NCBI RefSeq assembly: GCF_021412585.1
Contig: NZ_JAKCMI010000029.1
Location: 122,536 to 186,535, forward strand
DNA length: 64,000 nucleotides
Reading direction: 5' to 3'
From: Halomonas alkalisoli
GTDB taxonomy: Bacteria > Pseudomonadota > Gammaproteobacteria > Pseudomonadales > Halomonadaceae
In this document: positions 1 through 8,954 of the stretch, one piece after another
Layout of the letters: every line of letters starts with the position of its first letter
How positions within the stretch are numbered: position 1 is the first letter of the stretch
Program-made: the position numbers and the translations under genes
The notes under the pieces: generated by a model
Database searches by the model: none
What the model was told of the DNA's origin: nothing
What the model saw: the letters and a program-made list of their open reading frames with translations, nothing else

Positions 1-613
1 CGGCATTGGCCAGCATCTCGACGACCTGGGCCAGGGGGCCTGGCAGGGAGGTTTCCGTCACGGCCAGCACCAGGCCTGCCGCCAGGCCGACCAGGACGGG
101 GTTGCGCACCAGGCGTACCACGGTCTTGCGAGCCACGGTGACGATGCCGGCGCCGCTCTGGCGACCCGCCTCGGCCAGGATCAGTGCTGCCGGTATGATC
201 AACAGGTTCTCGATCACCATGTTAAGGGCCATGAGCACGGCCGCCGGTGAGGCGCCGAGCACCATGGCGGCGACGGGATAGCCGATGAAGCCGCTATTGG
301 AGGCGGACATGCCCAGGGCATGCATGGCGCCCTCGCTGAGCGGCTTGCCTTGCAGCTTCAGGGTCAGCAGCAGGGCGAAGGCGAATACCGCCAGTGAGCC
401 GAGGCCATAGGCCAGCAGGTAGTGGGGCTGGAAGACTTCGTCGAGGGGGCTTTGAGTCAGGGCCCGGATCACCAGGGCAGGGAGGGCGAAGTAGAGCACG
501 AAGGTGGCCACACCCTGCAGCTGCTCCCGGCTCACCAGCCGGGTGCCCATGGCCAGGTAGCCGGCACCGATCAGCAGGAAGATCGGCGTGGTAATGGCGA
601 GTATCTCGAGCAC
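1..613 (-). CDS. AEC-family (auxin efflux carrier type) permease, C-terminus cut by window edge
   Basis: Inner-membrane transporter of the AEC family, whose bacterial members carry malate, malonate or similar organic acids; the substrate cannot be read from sequence. The minus-strand translation begins VLEILAITTPIFLLIGAGYL and runs as successive hydrophobic helices, including the polar segment SASNSGFIGYP and the helix ALNMVIENLLIIPAAL, both typical of the family. The start is GTG, chosen because a strong AAGGAGG (618-624) lies 4 bases upstream and no ATG fits. About 204 codons are visible; the family is usually near 300, so roughly a third is missing beyond base 1. It lies 97 bases downstream of the IclR regulator on the same strand, so the two may be cotranscribed and it could import a pathway acid. 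Family assignment is firm; substrate is unknown. Confidence 0.85.
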   Translation of the reverse strand, partial: MLEILAITTPIFLLIGAGYLAMGTRLVSREQLQGVATFVLYFALPALVIRALTQSPLDEVFQPHYLLAYGLGSLAVFAFALLLTLKLQGKPLSEGAMHALGMSASNSGFIGYPVAAMVLGASPAAVLMALNMVIENLLIIPAALILAEAGRQSGAGIVTVARKTVVRLVRNPVLVGLAAGLVLAVTETSLPGPLAQVVEMLANA

Positions 614-710
614 GTGGCCTCCTTGCCAAGGCAACCAGGACAGGGCCGCGGAAGATCACGGCCGGCCGTTTTCAGGAAGATGGAGGGTCAGCTGAAGGCG
701 CGCGACGCCC

Positions 711-1502
711 TCAACTGATGTTGGTGCGTATCTCGCAGGCCTTCTGCTGAAGCAGCGGCAGGTACTCCTTCATCAGAGTGTCGAGATCCACCCGCGCGGC
801 ATTGGTGCTGATATTGATGGCGCCCAGCAGCTTGCCGTTGGCATCGAAGGCCGGCACGGCAATGGAGCGCAGCCCCGAGTCCAGTTCCTGGTCGGCGATG
901 GCATAGCCCTGCTGGCGCACCTTGAGGATGCATTGCCTGAGTTCGGCCTTGTCGGTAATCGTCTTCTCGGTGTGGCGTTCGAGTACCACACCCTCGAGCC
1001 AGGCATCCAGCTCATTGTCTGGCAATTGGGCCAGCAGTGCGCGCCCCATGGAGGTGTGGGCCGCGGGCAGGCGCGTGCCCACCGAGAGGGTGATGGCCAT
1101 CAGCCGGTGCCGCGAAGCGGAGCGGGCCACGTAGGTGACGTCGTTGCCATCAAGCACACCCAGTGACGAGGACTCGCCGCACTCGGCGGTGATGTCCTCG
1201 AGGACTTGCTGAATCACACTGCGATAATTGTTGGCGGAGAGAAAAGCATAGCCAAGCTGCAGCACCTTCGGGGCAAGCTCGAAGTGCCGCTGCTGCTTCC
1301 GTACGTAGCCCAAAGCATGCAGCGTCAGCAGGAAGCGGCGTGCCTTGGCCCGGTTCATCCCGGTTCGGGCAGCTACTTCGCTCAGGGTCATGCGTGGGTT
1401 TGCTTCGTCAAAGGCGAGTATCACCTCGAGACCGCTGGCCAAGGCGGTGATGAAATCGCGATCGTCTGTGCTTAGAGCGTCTTCCTGTGCTGCCTTTTCC
1501 AT
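711..1502 (-). CDS. pcaR: IclR-family regulator of the beta-ketoadipate pathway (PcaR/PcaU type)
   Basis: Cytoplasmic transcription factor. Known PcaR/PcaU proteins bind 3-oxoadipate and activate pca or cat genes. An N-terminal winged helix (LSEVAARTGMNRAKARRFLL) is followed by the IclR effector domain (GVLDGNDVTYVARS; GTRLPAAHTSMGRALLAQL; GLRSIAVPAFDANGKLLGAI). I chose the ATG at 1502 (263 residues) because AGGA lies 9 bases upstream; an in-frame ATG at 1535 would add 11 residues but has no ribosome site. The gene is divergent from catI, and a GTTC-N7-GAAC palindrome at 1557-1571 sits just upstream, which suggests autoregulation. The PcaR role rests on family resemblance plus the adjacent lower-pathway operon. 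A PobR-like role is less likely because no pobA is visible. Confidence 0.85.
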   Translation of the reverse strand: MEKAAQEDALSTDDRDFITALASGLEVILAFDEANPRMTLSEVAARTGMNRAKARRFLLTLHALGYVRKQQRHFELAPKVLQLGYAFLSANNYRSVIQQVLEDITAECGESSSLGVLDGNDVTYVARSASRHRLMAITLSVGTRLPAAHTSMGRALLAQLPDNELDAWLEGVVLERHTEKTITDKAELRQCILKVRQQGYAIADQELDSGLRSIAVPAFDANGKLLGAINISTNAARVDLDTLMKEYLPLLQQKACEIRTNIS

Positions 1503-1556
1503 CCCGTATTGTCCTAAGTCTCGGTCGCTCGTCATGGGGCTTCAATCTAGCATAGC

Positions 1557-1571
1557 GTTCGAGTTGCGAAC
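1557..1571. promoter_or_regulatory. Putative PcaR operator upstream of pcaR
   Basis: GTTCGAGTTGCGAAC is a GTTCG-N5-CGAAC palindrome, the same GTTC-N7-GAAC layout as the sites at 1815-1829 and 11912-11926. It lies 54 bases upstream of the preferred pcaR start, a position suited to autoregulation. Assignment to PcaR is inferred from position and shared motif. Confidence 0.55.
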
Positions 1572-1792
1572 ACTTGTACGTCTTTGGTTTTCCGGTGCCA
1601 GGAGAAGCTTCCGGCTTGGGCGAGTGGCCCCTTTCTATATACCTTGGTAGTGGTCGTCAGCAGGTCCGCACGCCCTTGTCTAACTGAATCTCACCTAACG
1701 TTTTGTCAAATCTCTATTTTCTATATCTCCGGATGTGAAGGGTGGGCCAAGTCCTCCCTTTTCAATTTGACGACGATTGTGTTCGGAGGTAG

Positions 1793-1830
1793 TTTGTTCG
1801 TATTGCAAATCAATGTTCACATAGCGAACT
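1793..1830 (+). promoter_or_regulatory. Putative PcaR operator element upstream of catI
   Basis: A 38-base element containing a half-site GTTCG at 1796-1800 and, 19 bases further on, the palindrome GTTCACATAGCGAAC (1815-1829). PcaU/PobR-type IclR activators are known to use three half-sites, a palindrome plus one direct repeat, and this fits that pattern. It is 34/38 identical to the element at 11890-11927. It ends 53 bases before the catI ATG. The rest of the 1536-1883 gap, divergent between pcaR and catI, holds no gene that I can see. Confidence 0.65.
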
Positions 1831-1883
1831 GCGATGATCGGCTCTACCGGCATCAGCTTGAACCCCCCAGGAGGCAAACCAAG

Positions 1884-2714
1884 ATGGCCGAGCTCCTCAG
1901 CCTGCATGACGCGGTGGCACGCTACGTCGAAGACGGCGCCACCGTGGCCATGGAGGGCTTTACCCACCTGATTCCCTTCGCCGCCGGTCACGAGGTGATC
2001 CGCCAGCGCAAGCGCGACCTGACCCTGATCCGCATGACGCCCGACCTGGTCTACGACCAGATGATCGGCGCCGGCTGCGCCAGGAAAGTGATCTTCTCCT
2101 GGGGCGGCAACCCCGGCGTGGGCTCGCTGCACCGCCTGCGCGATGCGGTGGAGAAGGGCTGGCCGCACAAGGTCGAGATCCTCGAACACAGCCACGCCGC
2201 CATGGCCTGCGCCTTCGACGCCGGCGCCGCCGGGCTGCCGCTGGCGGTGCTGCGGGGCTATGTGGGCAGCGAGCTGCCCAGCGTCAACGACCAGATCAAG
2301 TTCATCGAGTGCCCCTTCACCGGCGAGCGCCTGGCCGCAGTGCCCTCGGTGCGCCCCGACGTCTCCATCGTCCACGCGCAGAAGGCCGACCGTGCCGGCA
2401 ACGTGCTGGTGGAAGGCATCATCGGCGTACAGAAGGAAGCCGTGCTGGCGGCGAAGAAGAGCATCGTCACCGTCGAGGAGATCGTCGAGGACCTGACCAC
2501 CGAGCCGGACTATCACCCCAACGCCTGCATCATCCCCGGCTGGGCGATCAGCGCCGTCGCCGTGGCCGAGAAGGGCTCCTACCCCTCCTACGCCCACGGC
2601 TACTACCCGCGCGACAACCGCTTCTACAAGGAGTGGGACGCTATCGCCCGGGATCGCGACGCCTTCACGGCCTGGATCGAAGATAACGTCATGAATGCAG
2701 GGGGGAACGCCTGA
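1884..2714 (+). CDS. catI: 3-oxoadipate CoA-transferase subunit A, CatI (GctA-like) type
   Basis: Alpha subunit of the enzyme that moves CoA from succinyl-CoA to 3-oxoadipate. At 276 residues, with motifs GFTHLIPFAAGHEVIRQ and GCARKVIFSWGGNPGVGS, it resembles the glutaconate-CoA-transferase-like CatI known from chloroaromatic-degrading Pseudomonas rather than the shorter PcaI (about 230 residues). The open frame extends upstream to 1584, but the ATG at 1884 has AGGAGG (1869-1874) nine bases ahead and begins MAELLSLHDAVARYV, a proper family start; translating further upstream would also read through the operator. The stop overlaps the catJ start as TGATG, so the subunits are translationally coupled. 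Substrate is inferred from neighbours pcaF, pcaD and pcaR. Confidence 0.9.
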   Translation: MAELLSLHDAVARYVEDGATVAMEGFTHLIPFAAGHEVIRQRKRDLTLIRMTPDLVYDQMIGAGCARKVIFSWGGNPGVGSLHRLRDAVEKGWPHKVEILEHSHAAMACAFDAGAAGLPLAVLRGYVGSELPSVNDQIKFIECPFTGERLAAVPSVRPDVSIVHAQKADRAGNVLVEGIIGVQKEAVLAAKKSIVTVEEIVEDLTTEPDYHPNACIIPGWAISAVAVAEKGSYPSYAHGYYPRDNRFYKEWDAIARDRDAFTAWIEDNVMNAGGNA

Positions 2715-3487
2715 TGAGCCTCGAGTACACCTCAGCGGAAATGATGAGCGTCACCGCCGCACGCGCGCTCGAAAACGGCATGACCTGCTTCGTCGGCATC
2801 GGACTACCCAGCGAGGCCGCCAACCTGGCGCGCCTGACCCACGCTCCCGAGGTGGTGCTGATCTACGAATCCGGCACCCTACAGACCAAGCCCGAGGTGC
2901 TGCCGCTCTCCATCGGCGATGGCGAGCTGTGCGAATCGGCGCTGACCACCGTCTCGGTGCCCGAGATGTTCCGCTACTGGCTGCAGGGCGGCAAGGTCAG
3001 CGTGGGCTTTCTGGGTACCGCCCAGATCGACCGCTTCGCCAACCTCAATACCACCCTGATCGGCGACTACCATGATCCCAAGGTGCGCCTGCCGGGCGGC
3101 GGCGGAGCGCCGGAGATCGCCACCAACGCTGGCGAGGTCTTCATCACCTTGAAGCACTCCAAGCGTGCCTTCGTCAAGGACGTCGACTTCATCACCACCC
3201 TGGGCTTCGGCCGCGACGGCAAGGGCCGCGACGGCGTGCCCAATATCGGCCGCGGGCCGACCCGGGTGATCACCGACCTGTGCGTGATGAAGCCCGATCC
3301 CGAGACCAAGGAGCTGGTGGTTGTCTCGCTGCACCCGAACGTCTCCCGCGAGGACGTGATTGAGGCCACCGGCTGGGAGATCCGCTTCGCCGACACGCTC
3401 GAAACCACGCCCGAGCCCAGCGCCCACGAACTCGAGATCCTGCGCGAATTGAAGGCCAGGACCGAGCGTAAGCACGCGGGCGAATAA
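2714..3487 (+). CDS. catJ: 3-oxoadipate CoA-transferase subunit B, CatJ (GctB-like) type
   Basis: Beta subunit, 257 residues, partner of CatI. The segment VLIYESGTL places the likely catalytic glutamate, which forms the glutamyl-CoA thioester in this family, at Glu52. The glycine-rich stretches FVGIGLPSEAANLA and LPGGGGAPEIA are typical of the CoA-binding fold. The ATG overlaps the catI stop by one base. A gap of 59 bases follows before pcaF, which has its own ribosome site, so all four genes 1884-5587 probably form one operon. A general short-chain CoA-transferase is the alternative; context favours 3-oxoadipate. Confidence 0.9.
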   Translation: MSLEYTSAEMMSVTAARALENGMTCFVGIGLPSEAANLARLTHAPEVVLIYESGTLQTKPEVLPLSIGDGELCESALTTVSVPEMFRYWLQGGKVSVGFLGTAQIDRFANLNTTLIGDYHDPKVRLPGGGGAPEIATNAGEVFITLKHSKRAFVKDVDFITTLGFGRDGKGRDGVPNIGRGPTRVITDLCVMKPDPETKELVVVSLHPNVSREDVIEATGWEIRFADTLETTPEPSAHELEILRELKARTERKHAGE

Positions 3488-3546
3488 ATTCGCCTTGAAA
3501 CGGGCTGCATTCGTCACGTTCTACAGCGAATTTCAGGAGATTTTTT

Positions 3547-4749
<1,203 letters not shown>

Positions 4750-4762
4750 CGGAGAGAGTCGC

Positions 4763-5587
4763 ATGGCATTTCTGAACATCAACGGCCGCAGCGTCGCCTA
4801 TCGCTTGCTCGGCCGCGAGGCGCTGCCGCTGGTGGTTCTGGCCCACCCGCTGGGCATGACCCAGGCGGTGTGGGACGACATTCTGCCCATGCTGCTGCCG
4901 CGCTATCGCGTGCTGACCTGGGACCTGCCAGGCCATGGTGCCAGCCAGGCCTGGCCGTCGGAGGGCGGCGAGATCACCCCGGCGGCTCTGGCCGCAGAGG
5001 CCCTGGCGCTGGCCGATCACGCCAGCGTCCGGCGTTTCCACTTTGTCGGTACCTCCATCGGCGGCGTGGTCGGGCAGCAGCTGATCGCCGAGCATGCCGA
5101 ACGCCTGCTCTCCGCGACACTCACCAACACCGGAGCGGTGATCGGCAACGCCGACCTGTGGACCACTCGCGCCGGTCGTGTGCGCGATGAGGGCCTTTCG
5201 GCCATGTCCGGCGAGATCGTGCCGCGCTGGTTCTCGGCCCAACGGCTAGAAGACGAGCCTGCACTGGAGGCTGGCTGGCGCACCCAGATGACACGTACCG
5301 ACGGCGAATCCTATGCCCGGCTGTGCGAGATGCTCGGCCGCACCGACTTCCGCGACAAGCTGAAGGGGCCGTTGGCGCAGCATCCGAACGTCAGCGTGCA
5401 CCTGCTCGGCGGCAGCGAAGACGTGGCCACGCCGCCCGAGACCTTGCAGGCGCTGGCGGCCGAGTGCGGCGGCGCACCGCTGGAAATCCTCGAAGGCTTC
5501 GCCCACGTGCCCTCGGTGGAAGACCCCCAGGCAATGGCCAAGCGGCTGCTGCTATGGATGGCCAGCGACCGTGATGATGTCGGCTAG
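4763..5587 (+). CDS. pcaD: 3-oxoadipate enol-lactonase (alpha/beta hydrolase)
   Basis: Hydrolyses 3-oxoadipate enol-lactone, the product of CatC/CatB action, to 3-oxoadipate. It has 274 residues with an alpha/beta-hydrolase fold: the oxyanion region AHPLGM (27-32), the nucleophile Ser98 in VGTSIGG, the likely acid Asp220 in GGSEDVATPP and the base His248 in GFAHVPSVE. The start follows a GGAGAGAG ribosome site and lies 13 bases after pcaF. It closes the operon and connects the cat branch at 17130-18554 to catIJ-pcaF. No pcaC fusion is present. Confidence 0.92.
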   Translation: MAFLNINGRSVAYRLLGREALPLVVLAHPLGMTQAVWDDILPMLLPRYRVLTWDLPGHGASQAWPSEGGEITPAALAAEALALADHASVRRFHFVGTSIGGVVGQQLIAEHAERLLSATLTNTGAVIGNADLWTTRAGRVRDEGLSAMSGEIVPRWFSAQRLEDEPALEAGWRTQMTRTDGESYARLCEMLGRTDFRDKLKGPLAQHPNVSVHLLGGSEDVATPPETLQALAAECGGAPLEILEGFAHVPSVEDPQAMAKRLLLWMASDRDDVG

Positions 5588-5749
5588 CATGGCGTGAGCT
5601 ATGCCGGTGGACTACGGCAACTCGATGGCCGCAGCAGCACATTTGGATTGCGGAAGGACTTGCCCTCCGGCATGACGGGGCCGCACGCATTGCGGTAGTA
5701 GACGTTGGGCATCAACACGGCATAGCCGATAGCCGCCAACAACAGCCTC

Positions 5750-6142
5750 TCAGCCCCGTGGCTGCCATCCACCTTCTCGGATGGCGGTGTGGCCGTATAT
5801 CTTGGGGTTGTAGAGATAGAGCCAGGCGAGGCCATAGGTAGTGGGGTGGACGGCGCGGTCGTAGAGCCCGGCTGCCGGGTTGTGCAGCTGATAATCCTCG
5901 AGGCGGTCCAGGTTGGCCAGCAGGCGGGCGCCTACCCGGAACACCTCAACCTCCACCCCGTGAGAGGGCTCGAGCTTGGCGCCGGGGAAGGGGCCCAGGT
6001 CATAAAGGGTGATGTGGTGCAGCCGGTCGCTGCCGAGGAAGCCAGCGCCATCTAGCCAGTGGTGGTTGCGCAGACCACGTTTCAGGGTGCCGTAGACGGC
6101 GACCAGCGGCGTGCGGGCAACGGCGATGACGGGGGTGGGCAT
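5750..6142 (-). CDS. Gamma-glutamylcyclotransferase-like (GGCT/AIG2) protein
   Basis: 130-residue cytosolic protein of the GGCT fold. The substrate-binding loop is VYGTLKRGLRNHHWL and the family motif LDRLEDY lies in the middle. Members act on gamma-glutamyl-amino acids or gamma-glutamylamines; the substrate here cannot be fixed. The frame opens further upstream (to 6217), but the ATG at 6142 is preceded by GGGAGGA with an 8-base spacer and begins right before the first core strand. It converges on pcaD. The 162-base gap 5588-5749 holds nothing recognisable. Confidence 0.8.
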   Translation of the reverse strand: MPTPVIAVARTPLVAVYGTLKRGLRNHHWLDGAGFLGSDRLHHITLYDLGPFPGAKLEPSHGVEVEVFRVGARLLANLDRLEDYQLHNPAAGLYDRAVHPTTYGLAWLYLYNPKIYGHTAIREGGWQPRG

Positions 6143-6423
6143 GGCAGTAGTCCTCCCTGCAAGATATGGCTTCAGCATTGTATGCGCTCTACCGGGTTGG
6201 ACATGATGCCAGGGCATCGGATCGCGGCTGATGGAGTGCGCCCTCGCGGAGCTGACGACGAAGGGGTAGTGGCCAGCGCGCCCGGTGTCAATTTACACCT
6301 GCTGACCTGTAGGCAGTGTGGGAGGCGTAAAATATCACCGGAATATATGGCCAGTATGGCTACTATGTGGAGTGTGGAACCTGCAACGCCAACACCTGAT
6401 CTAAGAACTACAGGAATAAAGAG

Positions 6424-6903
6424 ATGGAACTTATCGGCAATACCATCATGTCGGAATTTTCGGATTTTAACGATTTGGGTGAGTTTGTCGTTGTTGTGAT
6501 TCGATTGCTGTTCGCTGCCCTTCTGGGTGGCCTGCTTGGGTACGAGCGAGAACAGCGTGGCAAGCCCGCTGGAATGCGTACTCATATGTTGGTTTGCATG
6601 GGAGCTGCTCTCTTTATATTTATCCCACAGCAAGCGGGTATCTCGGATGCGGAGATGAGCCGAGTCATTCAAGGTGTGATTGCCGGCATCGGCTTTCTGT
6701 GCGCAGGTACCATTATCACTCGCAAGGATGATCAAGGGGCCACAGGGCTTACCACGGCGGCTGGTATTTGGTTCACGGCAGCCATAGGGATAGCCGTTGG
6801 TCTGGGGCGCGAGCAGACTGCGGTATTGTGTACAGTTCTGGCTTGGATGGTGCTGTATGTGGTGCCTTTCTTTATTCACACTAAGCGCAAGAAAATCCAA
6901 TAA
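6424..6903 (+). CDS. MgtC/SapB-family membrane protein, short form
   Basis: 159-residue inner-membrane protein with the MgtC signature: LLGGLLGYEREQRGKPAGMRTHMLVCMGAAL, split here as the helix end LLGGLLGYERE, then GKPAGMRTH, then GVIAGIGFLCAGTI and GLTTAAGIWFTAAIG. It has about four or five helices and stops after them, so it lacks the C-terminal soluble domain of Salmonella MgtC (about 230 residues). Family members are linked to magnesium limitation and to control of the F-ATPase; its function here is unproven. An internal ATG at 6448 is an alternative start. Base composition is clearly more AT-rich than its neighbours, hinting at acquisition. The 281-base leader (6143-6423) shows no recognisable riboswitch. 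Confidence 0.85.
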   Translation: MELIGNTIMSEFSDFNDLGEFVVVVIRLLFAALLGGLLGYEREQRGKPAGMRTHMLVCMGAALFIFIPQQAGISDAEMSRVIQGVIAGIGFLCAGTIITRKDDQGATGLTTAAGIWFTAAIGIAVGLGREQTAVLCTVLAWMVLYVVPFFIHTKRKKIQ

Positions 6904-7238
6904 TGGTAGACGCTCTGAAAATAAATGTTCCAGAGCATCGGTATGATATTTGAATGCTGCATTGAATGCGATTTCTCCGCCCAATGTCACCGGACGCTCG
7001 TGACTCTCGCCATTTAATATATCATTATATTGCTCTTTTCCGAATTTCGATTCTAGCCACTGAGTGTCTATCTCAGTGGCTAGAATCGGCTTGTTTCCAT
7101 ACTTTTGTGCCGCGCTATTTTTGGTGATCTCACCAAGGTTGGCAACACCGCGGTCGCCGAAGCGTCGGGCCGGAGCTAAAGCCACCTCCAACAACGTTCT
7201 TTTCTTATATGATGGCGCGTCATGGCCGAATCCTGCCT
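6904..7238. other. AT-richer intergenic stretch with a possible gene remnant
   Basis: A 335-base gap between mgtC and the LysR gene. On the minus strand, roughly 7190 to 6910 reads open and protein-like (for example WLESKFGKEQYNDILNGES and GGEIAFNAAFKYHTDALE). The frame then continues antisense through mgtC, so a full gene is unlikely. It could be the decayed end of an unidentified protein; I recognise no family. It contains the perfect inverted repeat at 7048-7088. Confidence 0.3.
7048..7088. repeat. Perfect 17-bp inverted repeat with 7-base loop
   Basis: Left arm CGATTCTAGCCACTGAG (7048-7064), loop of 7 bases, right arm CTCAGTGGCTAGAATCG (7072-7088), with no mismatch. Neither strand has a T-run after the stem, so it is not a standard intrinsic terminator. 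It could be a structured RNA element, a protein-binding palindrome or a scar of a mobile element. Confidence 0.85.
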
Positions 7239-8135
7239 TCACACTTCATTTCGCGCGATACGCGGTACCGCGAAATCGATGAAGGCCCGCAGCTTCTGCG
7301 GGAGCAGCGGCCGGCGTTCGTAAACCAGGTGGATCGGCCAGGGTGTTGGTTCCCACGCCTGCAATACGGTTTCAAGGCGCCGGGCCTGTATCCTGGGTGC
7401 GGCCTGATAAGAGAGCACGCGGGTAAAGCCGAGCCCCGCCTCTGCCGCATCAAGCGCCGCTTCGGCCGTGTTCACCGTTAGACGTGAATGCACAGGAATC
7501 CGCAGCGACTTTCCCTCCGCTTCGAAGCGCCAGGCCTGGGTGGCCAGCAACTGATCGAAGGTGATGCAGGAGGCACCTTCGAGTTCGCTCGGCGCAGCGG
7601 GCCTTCCGTGCTCGTCGAGATAGGCACGGCTGGCACAGACGACTTGGCGTACTTCGCCGACCTTGCGGGCGATCAGTCCGCTATCCGGCAGCGGGCCGAT
7701 ACGCACGGCCATATCGATGTGCTCCTCACCGATACTTATCGGGCGGTCGGTGAGTTGCAGCTGAATGTTCACGTCCGGGTGGCACTGCAGGAAAGCCGTG
7801 ACCACCGGCAGGACATACAGGCGTCCGAAGACGATCGGAGCCGTCAGGGTCAGCGTCCCCCGAGGCGCCGAAAATTCGCCAGAGGCGCCACGTTCCGCTT
7901 CGGCCACCTCTTCCAGAATCCTTCGGCAAGCCGCCACGTAGGCAGTGCCCGCCTCGGTCAGCGTCAGCCCACGCGGAGAACGCAGGACCAGCTCGGCGTT
8001 CAAATCGGCTTCCAGCTCGGAGATCCTGCGGCTAACGGTCGCGATGGGCATTCGCAGGGCCCGGGCACCCGCCGTGATGCTGCCTTCGTCGACGACTCTT
8101 AGGAGCATGGCCATGGTCTGGAGTCTATCGGGCAT
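7239..8135 (-). CDS. LysR-family transcriptional regulator
   Basis: 298-residue LTTR. The N-terminal helix-turn-helix (FVVD-type segment [18 protein letters not shown], then [14 protein letters not shown]) is followed by the periplasmic-binding-like effector domain ([38 protein letters not shown]). It belongs to the large CrgA/DsdC-like group in which the inducer cannot be guessed. It is divergent from the GST and flavoprotein genes at 8290 and 8955, and a palindrome with LTTR spacing lies between (8162-8176), so it most likely controls that pair. Confidence 0.88.
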   Translation of the reverse strand: MPDRLQTMAMLLRVVDEGSITAGARALRMPIATVSRRISELEADLNAELVLRSPRGLTLTEAGTAYVAACRRILEEVAEAERGASGEFSAPRGTLTLTAPIVFGRLYVLPVVTAFLQCHPDVNIQLQLTDRPISIGEEHIDMAVRIGPLPDSGLIARKVGEVRQVVCASRAYLDEHGRPAAPSELEGASCITFDQLLATQAWRFEAEGKSLRIPVHSRLTVNTAEAALDAAEAGLGFTRVLSYQAAPRIQARRLETVLQAWEPTPWPIHLVYERRPLLPQKLRAFIDFAVPRIARNEV

Positions 8136-8161
8136 GGGTCACCGATCCATCGAGCTGTGGT

Positions 8162-8176
8162 TTCCAAATAATGGAA
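8162..8176. promoter_or_regulatory. Candidate LysR operator (TTCCA-N5-TGGAA) in divergent promoter region
   Basis: TTCCAAATAATGGAA is a 15-base palindrome with T-N11-A character, the layout bound by LysR-type regulators. It lies 27 bases upstream of the LysR start and is followed at 8192-8197 by TTGACA, a possible -35 of the GST promoter. The regulator assignment is positional inference. Confidence 0.5.
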
Positions 8177-8289
8177 GTCTAGGTTTCAACTTTGACATCT
8201 ACTGCGGATTTTTAGAAACCAATATCCTCGTGAACAGCTCACCACATCGAGCGCGAAAGTCCCCATGTCACGTTCACAGGAGCCCAAGC

Positions 8290-8937
8290 ATGAACCCCAA
8301 CTTCCCCACTCATGCCGTCCCGATCAAACTGTACCGGCACCCGAAATCCGGCCACTGCCATCGCGTCGAACTCATGATGGCGCTGCTCGACCTTCCCTAT
8401 GAAGCGGTCGATATCGATGTCGCGAACGGCGCGCACAAGGCACCCGAATTCCTCGCTATCAGCCCCTTCGGCCAGGTCCCGGCCATCGATGACAACGGCG
8501 TGACGCTGTCGGACTCGAACGCCATTCTGGTCTACCTGGTGAAATCCTATCCCACCGGCCGCGACTGGCTGCCTGAAAGCCCCGTGGCCGCCGCTGAGGT
8601 GCAGCGCTGGCTGTCGGTGGCCGCCGGCGAGATCGCGCGTGGCCCTTGTGCGGCACGGCTGGTGACGGTCTTCGGCGCATCGCTGGATCACGAAGGCGCC
8701 AAGGCGGCGGCGCATCGCTTGTTTGCCCAAATGGAGCCGATTCTGGAACGCCGCGATTTCCTGGCCGGGCCGACGATCACGATCGCCGATGTGGCCGGCT
8801 ACAGCTACATCGCCCATGCGCCCGAAGGCGGCGTCAGTCTCGATGCTTACCCGTCGATCCGGGCTTGGCTGGCCAGGGTGGAGGCGCAGAAAGGCTTCGT
8901 CGGTATGGCTCGTACGCCACTTCCCGAAACCGCCTGA
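8290..8937 (+). CDS. Glutathione S-transferase family protein
   Basis: 215-residue two-domain GST: a thioredoxin-like N-terminal domain ([39 protein letters not shown], with the cis-proline VP and the glutathione-binding DSNAI) and an all-helical C-terminal domain ending in [17 protein letters not shown]. The serine in PKSGH is the likely glutathione-activating residue. The ATG at 8290 has AGGAG (8278-8282) seven bases ahead; the longer open frame from 7945 reads antisense through LysR. It is followed after 17 bases by the flavoprotein gene, so the two are an operon. The electrophile it conjugates is unknown. Confidence 0.88.
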   Translation: MNPNFPTHAVPIKLYRHPKSGHCHRVELMMALLDLPYEAVDIDVANGAHKAPEFLAISPFGQVPAIDDNGVTLSDSNAILVYLVKSYPTGRDWLPESPVAAAEVQRWLSVAAGEIARGPCAARLVTVFGASLDHEGAKAAAHRLFAQMEPILERRDFLAGPTITIADVAGYSYIAHAPEGGVSLDAYPSIRAWLARVEAQKGFVGMARTPLPETA

Positions 8938-8954
8938 CCGAGAGGGGCACCGCC

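Noticed and set aside
658..669. 12-base palindrome ACGGCCGGCCGT followed by T on the plus strand
   Set aside because: No plus-strand gene ends there; a perfect short palindrome of G and C is common at this base composition.
6172..7242. 356-codon minus-strand frame spanning mgtC
   Set aside because: It runs antisense through the whole mgtC gene. Only the part at about 6910-7190 looks protein-like, and that is reported as a possible remnant.
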